Notes: generated from the letters alone by a model not told the origin. 64,000 nt of DNA from JBGAHD01 sp044226395 (GCA_044226395.1 JBGAHD010000002.1:248001-312000), one strand, 5' to 3'. Counted from the stretch's first letter, positions 38,268-47,140 are shown. Numbers and translations are program-made.

Positions 38268-38369
38268 CCAAAAAAAATCTCAGACGGTCGCTGACCATCT
38301 GAGATAACCGGCGTAAAGCCGGAGGGGGAAGCGTCGAGCACGGCACCCTGACAGACCGCACTCCAACGT
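38268..38369 (-). ncRNA. candidate ~100-nt small RNA (or leader RNA) with promoter and terminator
   Basis: The AT-rich 267-bp gap between pyrF and the lipoprotein gene holds, on the minus strand, TTGCAT-18 bp-TATTAT, a plausible start near 38369, then about 60 nt that include a C-rich single-stranded stretch (CTTCCCCCTCC), a hairpin CCGGC-ttta c-GCCGG (38308-38322), and a strong terminator hairpin followed by T8. Total predicted length is about 100 nt. No open frame of note. C-rich unpaired loops are used by several proteobacterial sRNAs to bind Shine-Dalgarno sequences. The alternative is a transcription attenuator leader for the lipoprotein gene 84 bp further on. Confidence 0.55.
38270..38305 (-). 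terminator. intrinsic terminator of the candidate RNA
   Basis: ATCTCAGACGGTC pairs with GACCATCTGAGAT (13 positions, one C-A mismatch) around GCT, and on the minus strand the stem is followed by eight T residues. It also lies downstream of pyrF, whose transcript it could end. Confidence 0.9.
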
Positions 38370-38375
38370 GAAGGA

Positions 38376-38405
38376 ATAATAACTTAGATTGCATTGTTAA
38401 TGCAA
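38376..38405 (-). promoter_or_regulatory. promoter of the candidate small RNA
   Basis: Minus-strand TTGCAT (38405-38400) and TATTAT (38381-38376) with an 18-bp spacer. The region is overlapped by an inverted repeat ATTGCATT-GTT-AATGCAAT (38388-38406) and flanked by GTGAAGG (38368-38374) and CCTTCAC (38408-38414), so it may also be a regulator-binding site. Confidence 0.5.
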
Positions 38406-38406
38406 T
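38388..38406. repeat. inverted repeat ATTGCATT-GTT-AATGCAAT
   Basis: Eight-bp perfect arms around three bases, AT-rich in an otherwise very GC-rich genome. It is nested in a second pair of arms, GTGAAGG and CCTTCAC. It overlaps the -35 of the candidate small RNA promoter. Confidence 0.7.
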
Positions 38407-38453
38407 ACCTTCACTGTGACGCGTAACCTGTTGATTCTTAGAAAAGAACCAAT

Positions 38454-39179
38454 TTAGGACGGAAAGATGCTCGCCATCGTAGCCTGAATCTCGAGCGCTG
38501 CAAGTCGGGGATCGGCGGTTTGGCGAATCGGCCGGCCGACGACGATGTAGTCGGCGCCGTTTTCGAAGGCCTGGCGCACGTCGACCGTGCGCTTCTGGTC
38601 ATCGGTCTGGGTATTGGACACGGGCCGGATGCCGGGGCAGACCACGATCAGGCGCCGATCGACCTCGCGCCGCAGATCGGCCGCTTCCAGACCCGATGAC
38701 ACCACGCCATCGCAACCGCAGGCGAACGCGGCGCGCGCGCGCGACAAGACCAGCGCGCGCGGATCGCACTGAAAGCCCAGGTCATTGAGGTCGCGCTGAT
38801 CGAGGCTGGTCAAGGCGGTGACGGCGAGCACCTGGATCGCGCCCTTGACCTCGACCGCGGCGCGCATCATCGCGTCATTGCCATGCACGGTGGCGAAGCT
38901 CACCGGATAACGCGTCAGCCCCTTCACCGCACTCGCGACCGTGGCCGGCACGTCGAAGAACTTCAGATCGACGAAGACCCGCTTGCCCAGGCGCGCGAGT
39001 TCTTCGAGCACTTGGAAGTAATCACCGCTGGTGAGCAACTCCATGCCGATCTTGTAGAAACTCACCGCGTCGCCCAGACGCGTCACCAGGTCAAGCGCCT
39101 CGGCGCGTGTGGGCACGTCGAGCGCCACGATCAATCGTTCGTGGCGCGGGATGGCATTGGTCGAGATCAATGAGGACAT
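38454..39179 (-). CDS. pyrF: Orotidine 5'-phosphate decarboxylase
   Basis: Converts OMP to UMP in pyrimidine synthesis. 241 residues. The catalytic segment VFVDLKFFDVPATV (Asp-x-Lys-x-x-Asp), LIVALDVPTRAEAL at the N-terminus, and VVCPGIRPV and YIVVGRPI for phosphate binding are all present. It begins 7 bp after the acid phosphatase gene on the same strand. Confidence 0.97.
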   Translation of the reverse strand: MSSLISTNAIPRHERLIVALDVPTRAEALDLVTRLGDAVSFYKIGMELLTSGDYFQVLEELARLGKRVFVDLKFFDVPATVASAVKGLTRYPVSFATVHGNDAMMRAAVEVKGAIQVLAVTALTSLDQRDLNDLGFQCDPRALVLSRARAAFACGCDGVVSSGLEAADLRREVDRRLIVVCPGIRPVSNTQTDDQKRTVDVRQAFENGADYIVVGRPIRQTADPRLAALEIQATMASIFPS

Positions 39180-39186
39180 GAGGCGC

Positions 39187-40221
39187 TCAGGGGCAATCGC
39201 CGATCAGATCGGCGGCGCGCGACGGCGCGATCAGCGCCTGACGCTTGTGCTCGCGACCCCAGGCGATGCGCTCGGCCTGATTGGCGAACGCCTGGCCGGA
39301 CGCGACGGCGTCGATGGCATCGACCCAGGAGCCATAGCTCGGATTGGGCAGCGCGATCCAGCGCTCGCCCCACCACGAGGGCTGCGCGCAGGCCAGCGCG
39401 CGGCGCTTGGTATTGTCGCCATAGATGCCGTCGACGAAATCGCCGAGGTTGTCGCCAAACAACATCACCACGCGATAGCGCTTGCCGACTTCGATGCGGC
39501 GCGTGCCTTTTTCCTTATCGGTCAGGTACGGCGCTTGCTCGTAACGCAGGATCACGTTGTTCTCGCAATCCTTCAGCGGCAAGTGCTGCGCTTCGAGATT
39601 GGCGCAGGTCGGCGCTTCGTCGCACAGTTCCTTCGGATCGGTGGGCGAGCAGGCGCGGTTGCTGAGATAGAAGATCTCCACGTCCTTGCTCGCGGCGTAG
39701 TCGAGAAACGCCTTGACCCCGGCCATGCGCGGCGCGGCGGCGAGCTTGACCCAGGCGCTCCAGCGACGATCGAACTCGGCGCGGAAGGCCTTGGCGTCGA
39801 GACTGGGATCAATGGGGTTCAAGATCATCTCGGCGTTGAACGGCGAGTTCTCGAGCACGGTCTCGTCGATGTCGAGGATGATCGCGGGCGGCAGGCCCGC
39901 CGCGTCGACGCCGGTCGCGGCGCGTTCGCTCGGCGGCAGCGCGTCCCAGGTCTTGTCGGCGAGCGCGCGATCGAGCGGCGCGCGCGCGAGCGTGTAAATG
40001 GCCCGATTGACCGCGTCGTACTCGACCGAGGTCTGCATCCAGGCGGTGGCGTAGAGCTCGTCGTTCGCGGGCGGCGCGGGGGTGCTCGCGCTTGTCGCGC
40101 TCGAACTCGTGGTGCTCGCGCTGGCGGCGGCGCTGGCCGTGGCATCGGCGCGCGGCGCGGGCGTGGCGCAGGCGGCCAAGGTGGCGGTCAGCGCGCTCGT
40201 GATCAGGATTCGCATCAACAT
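39187..40221 (-). CDS. e(P4)-family acid phosphatase / 5'-nucleotidase lipoprotein
   Basis: HAD-type phosphatase of the outer-membrane e(P4) family (Haemophilus Hel), which dephosphorylates nucleotides such as NMN. 344 residues, signal with lipobox LAAC (Cys18), then a 40-residue Ser/Ala/Thr linker. Catalytic DIDETVLENSPF (nucleophile Asp and general acid Asp), FYLSNRACS and MLFGDNLGDFVD. A start two codons later (MRIL) is equally possible. Lies between rep and pyrF on the same strand. Confidence 0.92.
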   Translation of the reverse strand: MLMRILITSALTATLAACATPAPRADATASAAASASTTSSSATSASTPAPPANDELYATAWMQTSVEYDAVNRAIYTLARAPLDRALADKTWDALPPSERAATGVDAAGLPPAIILDIDETVLENSPFNAEMILNPIDPSLDAKAFRAEFDRRWSAWVKLAAAPRMAGVKAFLDYAASKDVEIFYLSNRACSPTDPKELCDEAPTCANLEAQHLPLKDCENNVILRYEQAPYLTDKEKGTRRIEVGKRYRVVMLFGDNLGDFVDGIYGDNTKRRALACAQPSWWGERWIALPNPSYGSWVDAIDAVASGQAFANQAERIAWGREHKRQALIAPSRAADLIGDCP

Positions 40222-40284
40222 GGGGCGACTCGGTCCGTGAAAGTCGCGCCAGTTTAACAGCGCGTCGCGCCGCGGCCAGGGTCG

Positions 40285-42270
40285 CTAGTCGCCGAGCAAC
40301 GCGGCCAGCCGGTCCAGATGCGAACGCGCGCGGTCCTTGCGCTCGACCGCGTCGCGTTCGGGATCGCGGCCTTCCCAATGCAGATCGGCCTCGGGCAGTT
40401 CGACGAAGAAGCGACTCGGCGACAGGCGCACGGTTTCGCCGAAGCGCTGCTTGCTGGCCGAGTACGACAGCGTGAGATGTTCCTTCGCGCGCGTGATGCC
40501 GACGTAGAACAAGCGCCGCTCCTCGTCGATGCGACCCTCGTCGATACTGCCTTCGTGCGGCAAGGTGCCATCCTCGACGCCGATCAGGAACACGTGCCGG
40601 AATTCCAGACCCTTCGCGCTGTGCAGGGTCATCAAACGCACGGCATTGCCGCCATCGTCGCGATCGGCATTGGTCAGCAGCGCGAGCTGCGCGGCCAGAT
40701 CGCCGACGCCGTCATTGCCGCGACGACTGCTTTCCTTGAGCCAGTCGACGAGCTCATTGACGTTCTCGAGTCGACGTTCGATCTGCACCTTGTCGCCGCC
40801 GAGCGATCTCAGATGATTGTCGTAACCGGTCTCAGTGATCAACGATTCGGCCAGACCGACCACGCCGCGCGCCTGAGCGATGCGGCGCAGTTCGTGGATC
40901 AAGGCGACGAAGCCCGACAACTGATTCGCCGGTCGCGGCGACAGTTGTTGCAGCACGCTGGAACTCTCGGCCGCGCGCAGCAGGCTCAGGTGCGCGTGGC
41001 CCGCCAGTTCACCGAGTTTCTCCAGCGTCGTCGCGCCGACCTCGCGCTTAGGCGCGACGACCGCGCGCAGAAAAGCCGCGTCGTCATCGCCATTGGCGAC
41101 CAGTCGAAGATAGGCCAACAGATCCTTGACCTCGGCGCGCTCGAAGAAGGCCTGGCCGCCGGTCAAGTGATACGGAATGCGCAGCAAGCGCAAGGCCTTC
41201 TCGATCGCGCGCGCCTGATGATTGCCGCGATAGAGCACGGCGAATTCCGACCACGGCGCCTTGCTCTGCGTCTGTCGATGCGAGAGTTCGGACGCGACTT
41301 TTTCGGCCTCGACCGTATCGTCCTTGCACTCGATCACGCGAATCGGCGGGCCATCGGGATGCTCGCTCCACAGCACCTTCTCGAAAATGTGCGAGTTGTT
41401 GCTGATCACGGCGTTGGCCGCGCGCAGGATGCGCGCGGAACATCGATAGTTCTGTTCGAGCTTGACCACGCGCAGCTTCGGATAGTCGCGCGAGAGTTCG
41501 CGCAGATTTTCCGGATCGGCGCCACGCCAGGCGTAGATCGATTGATCGTCATCGCCCACGGCGGTGAACGCGCCGCGCTCGCCCGCCAAGGCCTTGAGCA
41601 GGCGGTATTGCGCGCGATTGGTGTCCTGGTATTCGTCGACCAGCAGATAACGAATGCGTTCGCGCCAACCACCCGCCAGCTCGGCATCGCCTTCGAGTAA
41701 CTGCAGCGGCAGGCGAATCAGATCGTCGAAGTCGAGCGCATTGAACGCGCCGAGGCGACGCTGATACTTGACGTAGAGTTCGGCCGCTTCGACCTCGCGC
41801 GCGGTCTTGGCCACTTCGGCCGCGGCCTCGGGCGTCAGCGCCTCGTTCTTGAAGCGCGAGATCTGATGACGCAGCGCCTCCATCACGTCGGGCTTGGTCT
41901 TGGCCGGCATCAGTTCCTTGATCAGGCTCATCGTGTCGTCGGAATCGAAGATCGAGAAGCCGCGCCGCAGTTGCGCGCGCGCGTGCTCGATCTGCAGGAA
42001 CTGCAATCCCAGCGCGTGAAAGGTGCAGATGCGCGGCTCGTGCTCGCTGGCGTCGCGCTTGATCAACTTGCCGGCGCGCTCGCGCATCTCGCGCGCGGCC
42101 TTGTTGGTGAACGTGATCGCGGTGATGCGATCGGCGCGCAAGCCCTTGCGAATCAGATGCGCGATTTTTTCCGTGATCACGCGCGTCTTGCCCGAACCCG
42201 CGCCCGCCAGCACCAGCAACGGGCCGTCGACGTGATGCACGGCTTCGCGTTGGGCAGGGTTCAAGCTCAT
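40285..42270 (-). CDS. rep: ATP-dependent DNA helicase Rep
   Basis: Superfamily 1A 3'-5' helicase that helps replication past protein blocks. 661 residues from MSLNPAQREAVHHVD; the frame is open further upstream but the start fits the Rep family. Walker A AGAGSGKT (22-29), ITFTNKAAREMRER (Ia), VDEYQDTNRAQYRLL (II), GDDDQSIYAWRGA (III), LEQNYRC (IV), VRLMTLHSAKGLEF (V) and YVGITRAKEHL (VI). Slightly longer Q-motif-type start typical of Rep. Confidence 0.95.
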   Translation of the reverse strand: MSLNPAQREAVHHVDGPLLVLAGAGSGKTRVITEKIAHLIRKGLRADRITAITFTNKAAREMRERAGKLIKRDASEHEPRICTFHALGLQFLQIEHARAQLRRGFSIFDSDDTMSLIKELMPAKTKPDVMEALRHQISRFKNEALTPEAAAEVAKTAREVEAAELYVKYQRRLGAFNALDFDDLIRLPLQLLEGDAELAGGWRERIRYLLVDEYQDTNRAQYRLLKALAGERGAFTAVGDDDQSIYAWRGADPENLRELSRDYPKLRVVKLEQNYRCSARILRAANAVISNNSHIFEKVLWSEHPDGPPIRVIECKDDTVEAEKVASELSHRQTQSKAPWSEFAVLYRGNHQARAIEKALRLLRIPYHLTGGQAFFERAEVKDLLAYLRLVANGDDDAAFLRAVVAPKREVGATTLEKLGELAGHAHLSLLRAAESSSVLQQLSPRPANQLSGFVALIHELRRIAQARGVVGLAESLITETGYDNHLRSLGGDKVQIERRLENVNELVDWLKESSRRGNDGVGDLAAQLALLTNADRDDGGNAVRLMTLHSAKGLEFRHVFLIGVEDGTLPHEGSIDEGRIDEERRLFYVGITRAKEHLTLSYSASKQRFGETVRLSPSRFFVELPEADLHWEGRDPERDAVERKDRARSHLDRLAALLGD

Positions 42271-42372
42271 GACGACTCGTCGCGACAGGGCGCGCGATTT
42301 TAGCCCGGATCGCGCGAAACCGATAAGCCGCGCGCGCGCCGACCGCGCGATCGACAAACTATGACCGCGCGC

Positions 42373-43536
42373 TCAGATCGGCAGCGGGTACTTGTAGCCG
42401 GTCGCGCAATTGAACATCACCACCTCGCTGTCAGGCGCCAACAAGCCACGCGCGACCGCTTGATGCAAGCCCGCGACCGTGGCCGCGCCCTCGGGACACA
42501 GCAGCAGGCCGTCGTCGTCGGCCGTACGTCGCCACGCGGTTTCGATCTCGGGCTCATCGACCGCGAGCGCGGCGCCACCCGATTCGCGCACCGCGCGCAG
42601 GATCAGGAAATCGCCGAGCGCGCGCGGCACGCGGATGCCATGCGCCATCGTCGCCGCGTTCTCCCAACGCGCGGCGAACTCTTCGCCCTGCTCGTACGCG
42701 CGCACGATCGGCGCGCAGCCGCTGGCCTGAATCGCGAACATGCGCGGCAAGGGACCCTCGATCCAACCCAGCGCGCGCATCTCGGCGAAAGCCTTCCACA
42801 TGCCGATCAAACCGGTGCCACCGCCGGTGGGATAGAAGATCGCATCAGGCAGGCGCCAGCCGAGTTGATCGGCGAGTTCCAAGCCCATGGTCTTCTTGCC
42901 TTCGATGCGATAGGGCTCGCGCAAGGTCGCGCAGTTGAACCAGCGCCCTTCCTTCTCGCCCTCGGCGACCAGACGACCACAATCGTCGATCATGCCCGGG
43001 TGACGCACGAGCGTGGCGCCATGCAGCGCGACTTCGCGCAGATTGGCCTCGGGCGTGTCGGCCGGGCACACGCAGTGCGCGGCGATGCCCGCGCGCGCGC
43101 AATACGCGGCCATCGCCGCGCCGGCATTGCCATTGGTGGGAATGGCCATCGCGCGCACGCCGAAACGATGCGCCAGGTTCACCGCCATCACCAAGCCGCG
43201 CGCCTTGAATGAACCCGTGGGCAAGCGGCCCTCGTCCTTGATGCGCGCGGCGCGCACGCCGGTCGCGCGCGCGAGACTCGGGCAATCGATCAAGGGCGTG
43301 GCGTCTTCGCCCAGCGAAATCGGTTCGCGCTCGAGATCCAGCGGCAACAGTTCGCGATAGCGCCACATGCCGGGCGCGCGCGTGGCCAGCGCCTGCCGCG
43401 ACACCGCGCGCGCGACCGCCGCGAGGTCGTAGCGCACGAGCAAGGGCTTGCCGGCGGAAGACACGGTGGCCAGGGCATCGGCGGGCAAGCGCTCGCCGGT
43501 CAAGCCGCATTCGAGGTGGGTAACGTGGCTGGGCAT
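42373..43536 (-). CDS. Threonine synthase-like PLP enzyme
   Basis: Fold type II PLP enzyme of the threonine synthase family that would convert phosphohomoserine to threonine. 387 residues from MPSHVTHLECGLTG. The N-terminus carries HLECGLTGERLPAD, as in TIGR00260-type enzymes; PLP lysine in TGSFKARGL; TNGNAGAAMAAYCARAG and PTGGGTGLIGMWKAF. It is probably a second, stand-alone copy, since the thr operon is not here. The open frame continues upstream across tdk, but that extension is antisense noise. Divergent from tdk. Confidence 0.85.
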   Translation of the reverse strand: MPSHVTHLECGLTGERLPADALATVSSAGKPLLVRYDLAAVARAVSRQALATRAPGMWRYRELLPLDLEREPISLGEDATPLIDCPSLARATGVRAARIKDEGRLPTGSFKARGLVMAVNLAHRFGVRAMAIPTNGNAGAAMAAYCARAGIAAHCVCPADTPEANLREVALHGATLVRHPGMIDDCGRLVAEGEKEGRWFNCATLREPYRIEGKKTMGLELADQLGWRLPDAIFYPTGGGTGLIGMWKAFAEMRALGWIEGPLPRMFAIQASGCAPIVRAYEQGEEFAARWENAATMAHGIRVPRALGDFLILRAVRESGGAALAVDEPEIETAWRRTADDDGLLLCPEGAATVAGLHQAVARGLLAPDSEVVMFNCATGYKYPLPI

Positions 43537-43611
43537 CGCGCGAATCCCGGGGGCTTCGCGGTAGCATACACATCCCTCGCCGACGCGCGCGCGAAGCGCG
43601 ACCGCTGATCC

Positions 43612-44253
43612 ATGGCCAAGTTGTATTTCTATTATTCCGCGATGAACGCGGGCAAGACTACGACCTTGCTGCAGAGCGCACACAACTATCACGAGCGCGG
43701 CATGCGCACGCTGATCATGACGCCGCGCCTGGACGATCGCTACGGCGTGGGCCTGGTGCGTTCGCGCATCGGCTTGCAGGCGCGCGGTCACATCTTCGGG
43801 CGCGAGGACGATCTGTTCGCGATCGCGCAGGCCGACATCGCGCAGCACGGCCCGCTGCATTGCGTGCTGGTCGACGAGGCGCAGTTCCTGAGCAAGCTCC
43901 AGGTCTGGCAGATCACCGAGATCGTCGATCGCCTGAACATTCCGACCTTGGCTTACGGCCTGCGCACGGACTTCAAGGGCGAGCTGTTCGAGGGCAGTCA
44001 GTATTTGCTGGCCTGGGCCGACTCGCTGGGCGAGATCAAGACCATCTGCCACACCGGCAAGAAGGCGACCATGGTCGTGCGCGTCGACGATCACGGACGC
44101 GCGGTCACGCAGGGTCCGCAAGTCGAGATCGGTGGCAATGATCGCTATGTTTCGGTCAGCCGCGCGGAGTTCAAGAAGATCACCTCGGGCGAGGGCCGCA
44201 TCGAGCTCAAGCAGCCGCAGCTGCCCCTGACCGACGCCGGAGACGCCGAGTGA
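43612..44253 (+). CDS. tdk: Thymidine kinase
   Basis: Type II thymidine kinase of the pyrimidine salvage pathway. 213 residues. P-loop YYSAMNAGKTTTLL, the DEAQFLS region and the lasso IPTLAYGLRTDFKGELFEGSQYLLAWAD. The Cys-x-x-Cys zinc ligands usual in some members are reduced (CHTGKKATM). Divergent from the threonine synthase-like gene. Confidence 0.95.
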   Translation: MAKLYFYYSAMNAGKTTTLLQSAHNYHERGMRTLIMTPRLDDRYGVGLVRSRIGLQARGHIFGREDDLFAIAQADIAQHGPLHCVLVDEAQFLSKLQVWQITEIVDRLNIPTLAYGLRTDFKGELFEGSQYLLAWADSLGEIKTICHTGKKATMVVRVDDHGRAVTQGPQVEIGGNDRYVSVSRAEFKKITSGEGRIELKQPQLPLTDAGDAE

Positions 44254-44289
44254 AGAACGCGCGTTTCCGTCGAGTATTCGCGTAGACGC

Positions 44290-45009
44290 ATGCGCTTCGG
44301 CATCTGGCGCGCCGAGCAACTGGTGGCGCAAGGCGCGCGGACCGAGATTCATCGCGCGCGCGCCGAAGGCCATGGCGTGGTCGCGATCAAGACCGTGCGC
44401 GCCGATCGCGACGACCCGGAGACGCGCGCGCGGCTGCGGCTCGAGCACGCCTTGCTGGCGCAGCTCGCGCATCCGCACATCGTGCGACCGCTCGATGGTG
44501 GTGATGTCGCGCGGGGCCGACCCTGGTTCGCGATGGCGTGGTTGTCGGGCGAGGAATTGCTGCCCTGGCTTGCGCGCGCCACGCTCGATCGACGCGAGCG
44601 CGGCCTGCTGTTCGACGTGATCAATCACGCCGTGGCCTACCTACATCAACGCGGCATCGCGCATGGCGATCTGGCGCCGGGCAATGTCCTGATCGATCCC
44701 TCGTCGATGCACCTGACCTTGATCGACTTCGATCACGCGCTGCCCGTCGATTGGCTGCTGTCCGAGGCGCGCGCGGGACATCACGTCGCCGACGGCGAGG
44801 CGTCGCTGGCCTCGCTCATGCCCACCGTGTTCGCGCCCGACGTGCGCGCGCTGGGCTTGATGCTGCGCGATGTGCTCGGCGAACACGCGACCCCCGCCGA
44901 TCGCGGGATCATCGCCGATTGCCTGGGCGACGATGCGAACGCGCGCCCCTTCGACGCTCAGGCCCTGCGCGCGCGACTACTCGCGCTCGAGGGTCGTCGC
45001 GCGCGATAG
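44290..45009 (+). CDS. Small protein kinase-like protein
   Basis: 239 residues with a reduced Hanks-type kinase core: VAIK lysine (Lys34), helix C glutamate (Glu52 in RLEHALLAQLAHPHIV), catalytic loop HGDLAPGN (Asp127, Asn132) and the metal-binding DFD in place of DFG (Asp146). No clear glycine-rich loop (GARTEIHR replaces GxGxxG) and the C-lobe is short. It could be a small Ser/Thr kinase, or a Rio/aminoglycoside-type phosphotransferase. Starts 36 bp after tdk. No membrane segment or sensor domain. Confidence 0.72.
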   Translation: MRFGIWRAEQLVAQGARTEIHRARAEGHGVVAIKTVRADRDDPETRARLRLEHALLAQLAHPHIVRPLDGGDVARGRPWFAMAWLSGEELLPWLARATLDRRERGLLFDVINHAVAYLHQRGIAHGDLAPGNVLIDPSSMHLTLIDFDHALPVDWLLSEARAGHHVADGEASLASLMPTVFAPDVRALGLMLRDVLGEHATPADRGIIADCLGDDANARPFDAQALRARLLALEGRRAR

Positions 45010-45021
45010 CCGTCGAGCGCG

Positions 45022-45537
45022 TCAGTCGTCGCGCGCGAGACGCGCTTGATAGATCGCCAGCATCTCGTCGGAGAAGCAGCAGAAAATCACCGAGGCGATG
45101 CGCGCGTCGCGCGCCAGCCATGCGCGCACCGCGGTCACCGCGATGTCGGCCGCGGGCTCGTGGGGGAAGCGGTAGATGCCGGTGCTGATGGCCGGAAAGG
45201 CGATGCTCCCGACGCCGGCATTCGCGGCGACCTCGAGCGAGGACACATAGCACCGCGCCAGCAAGTCCGCCTCGTTCGCGCGTCCGCCCTGCCACACGGG
45301 ACCGACCGTGTGCACCACATAGCGCGCGGGCAAGGCGTGACCGCCCGTGAGCTTGGCCTGACCGACCGCGCAACCGCGCAAGGCGCGGCATTCATCGACC
45401 AGACCCGGCCCCGCCGCGCGATGAATCGCGCCATCGACGCCACCGCCACCGAGCAAGGAGGTATTGGCGGCATTGACGATGGCGTCGACGCGCAGGCGCG
45501 TGATGTTGTCGACCAGCGCGGAGATGCGCGCGCTCAT
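45022..45537 (-). CDS. Macro domain protein (O-acetyl-ADP-ribose deacetylase-like)
   Basis: 171 residues forming a single macro domain: DAIVNAANTSLLGGGGVDGAIHRAAG, GHALPARYVVHTVGPVW, GSIAFPAISTGIYRFPHEPAADI. The NAAN...GGGVDGAIH set is the MacroD/YmdB signature; such enzymes hydrolyse O-acetyl-ADP-ribose and mono-ADP-ribosyl-protein. Its start overlaps the mutM stop (ATGA), so it is translationally coupled to a DNA glycosylase. Confidence 0.95.
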   Translation of the reverse strand: MSARISALVDNITRLRVDAIVNAANTSLLGGGGVDGAIHRAAGPGLVDECRALRGCAVGQAKLTGGHALPARYVVHTVGPVWQGGRANEADLLARCYVSSLEVAANAGVGSIAFPAISTGIYRFPHEPAADIAVTAVRAWLARDARIASVIFCCFSDEMLAIYQARLARDD

Positions 45538-46346
45538 CGCTGACACTGCGGGCAATAGCAACTCGCGCGATTGCCCAGCGTCACGTCGCGAATGCGCGTG
45601 CCGCAGACGCGACAGGCCTCGCCCTCGCGACCGTAGACGAAGAGTTCTTGCTCGAAGTAGCCGGGCTCCCCATCGGGCTGCAGGAAATCGCGCAAGGTCG
45701 TGCCGCCGCGTTCGATCGCGTAGGCGAGGATCTCGCGCACGGCATCGGCCAGGGCGATGTAACTCGCGCGCGAAACCTTGCCCGCCGGTCGCTGCGGTCG
45801 AATGCCCGCGCGGAACAAGGCCTCGGCCGCGTAGATATTGCCGACGCCGACGACGATCTTCTGATCCATCAAGAAATTCTTCACCGGCGCCGAGCGGCCG
45901 CGCGAGGCGCGAAACAACAACTCGCCATCGAAGGCCTCGGACAAGGGCTCGGGGCCGAGATCGGCCAGCAATTCGTGCGTGGTGCCTTCGGCCTGCCACA
46001 ACCAGCAGCCGAAGCGACGCGGATCGTGAAAGCGCAGCGCGCGGCCGTTGGCGAAGACCAGATCGACGTGGTCGTGAAGGCGCGCGGGCGCATCGGCATC
46101 GAGCACGCGCAAGGAGCCCGACATGCCCAAGTGCACGATGGCCGAACCCGTCGCGCTGTCGAGCAACAAGTACTTGGCGCGCCGACGCACGCGTTCGATG
46201 CGCTGGCCGCGCAATTCGCGCGCGAGCGCCGCGGGCACCGGCCAGCGCAAACGCGCGCAACGCACGTCCAGGCGCGCGATGCGTTGACCGACGATGTGCG
46301 GCTCGATGCCGCGACGCGTGGTCTCGACCTCGGGCAACTCGGGCAT
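45534..46346 (-). CDS. mutM: Formamidopyrimidine-DNA glycosylase
   Basis: Base-excision repair enzyme for 8-oxoguanine. 270 residues. PELPEVETTRRGIEP with the catalytic Pro2/Glu3, the helix-two-turn-helix near NFLMDQKIVVGVGNIYAAEALF, and the C-terminal zinc finger CRVCGTRIRDVTLGNRASCYCPQCQ. It sits in a tight run with a DUF4340-like gene before it (2 bp gap) and the macro-domain gene after it (4 bp overlap). Confidence 0.96.
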   Translation of the reverse strand: MPELPEVETTRRGIEPHIVGQRIARLDVRCARLRWPVPAALARELRGQRIERVRRRAKYLLLDSATGSAIVHLGMSGSLRVLDADAPARLHDHVDLVFANGRALRFHDPRRFGCWLWQAEGTTHELLADLGPEPLSEAFDGELLFRASRGRSAPVKNFLMDQKIVVGVGNIYAAEALFRAGIRPQRPAGKVSRASYIALADAVREILAYAIERGGTTLRDFLQPDGEPGYFEQELFVYGREGEACRVCGTRIRDVTLGNRASCYCPQCQR

Positions 46347-46348
46347 GG

Positions 46349-47140
46349 CTAGTCGGGCGTCGGGTCGACGCGCAGCGCCGCCGCGATCATGGCGGCGTCG
46401 GCCGCGGACAAGCGATAGTCGAGCGGCGGCTGTTCGCGCGACAGCACGCCACGCTCGGCATCGAAGACATAGCGCCACGCGCTGTCATGATGATCGATCA
46501 CGCGCAGCGCCACGCCGCGCGCGGCGCCTTCGCGCGCACTCACGGCTTCGGCGCGCAGGGCGAGCAGCTGGCGCATCGCGGTGTGCGTCCAGCGCCCGCC
46601 GTCGTCATCGACGCTGGCCACGGTCGGCAGGCCGGCGAGCGGGCGTGGATCGACCCAGGTTTCGGGCGCGGCGGTGAGCAGAGGCGCGGGATCGGTGCCG
46701 AGCAAGGCCATGGCCTTGCCCACGCGCACGTGGCGGAAGTGGCGAACTTCGTCCATCGCGCCGAATTCGAGCACGATCTGATCCAGTTCGAGCGTGGCCA
46801 TGGGCGGCGACAGGCCGGCATCGGCCGGCGCTTGCGCGTCGTGCAGAACGGAACGAAAGCGAACAGGGGCGCGGGCCACGCCAATCAAATGACTGATCGC
46901 GCTTTGATCGACCGGCACGCGCCAGGGTCGGGTCATTTGCCACGCGCCCTGCGACAGCTCGAAGCGGCGCGCCGGCTGACCGGGCGACTGCAACGCGATC
47001 ACGCGCGGCCGCAGCACGCGGTCGCCCAGCAGGGGCGTGGGCTGCTGCAATTGCTCGCGCATGCGCTCGGCCACGGCGGCCAAGCCCAGCAGCGCGACAA
47101 CGCCGATCAAAATGTAGGTATTGCGCGCCTTACGTCGCAT
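46349..47140 (-). CDS. Membrane-anchored protein of unknown function (DUF4340-like)
   Basis: 263 residues with a single N-terminal membrane segment (about 8-24, YILIGVVALLGLAAVAE). The remainder is a periplasmic-type beta-rich domain of which PRVIALQSPGQPARRFEL and WQMTRPW are reminiscent of DUF4340 repeats; the family assignment is weak. It is the first gene of a three-gene run ending with mutM and the macro-domain gene. I do not know its role. Confidence 0.65.
   Translation of the reverse strand: MRRKARNTYILIGVVALLGLAAVAERMREQLQQPTPLLGDRVLRPRVIALQSPGQPARRFELSQGAWQMTRPWRVPVDQSAISHLIGVARAPVRFRSVLHDAQAPADAGLSPPMATLELDQIVLEFGAMDEVRHFRHVRVGKAMALLGTDPAPLLTAAPETWVDPRPLAGLPTVASVDDDGGRWTHTAMRQLLALRAEAVSAREGAARGVALRVIDHHDSAWRYVFDAERGVLSREQPPLDYRLSAADAAMIAAALRVDPTPD

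Noticed and set aside
43537..44628. Upstream extension of the threonine synthase-like frame
   Set aside because: It lies opposite tdk and the kinase gene and shows no domain; the ATG at 43536 fits the family start.
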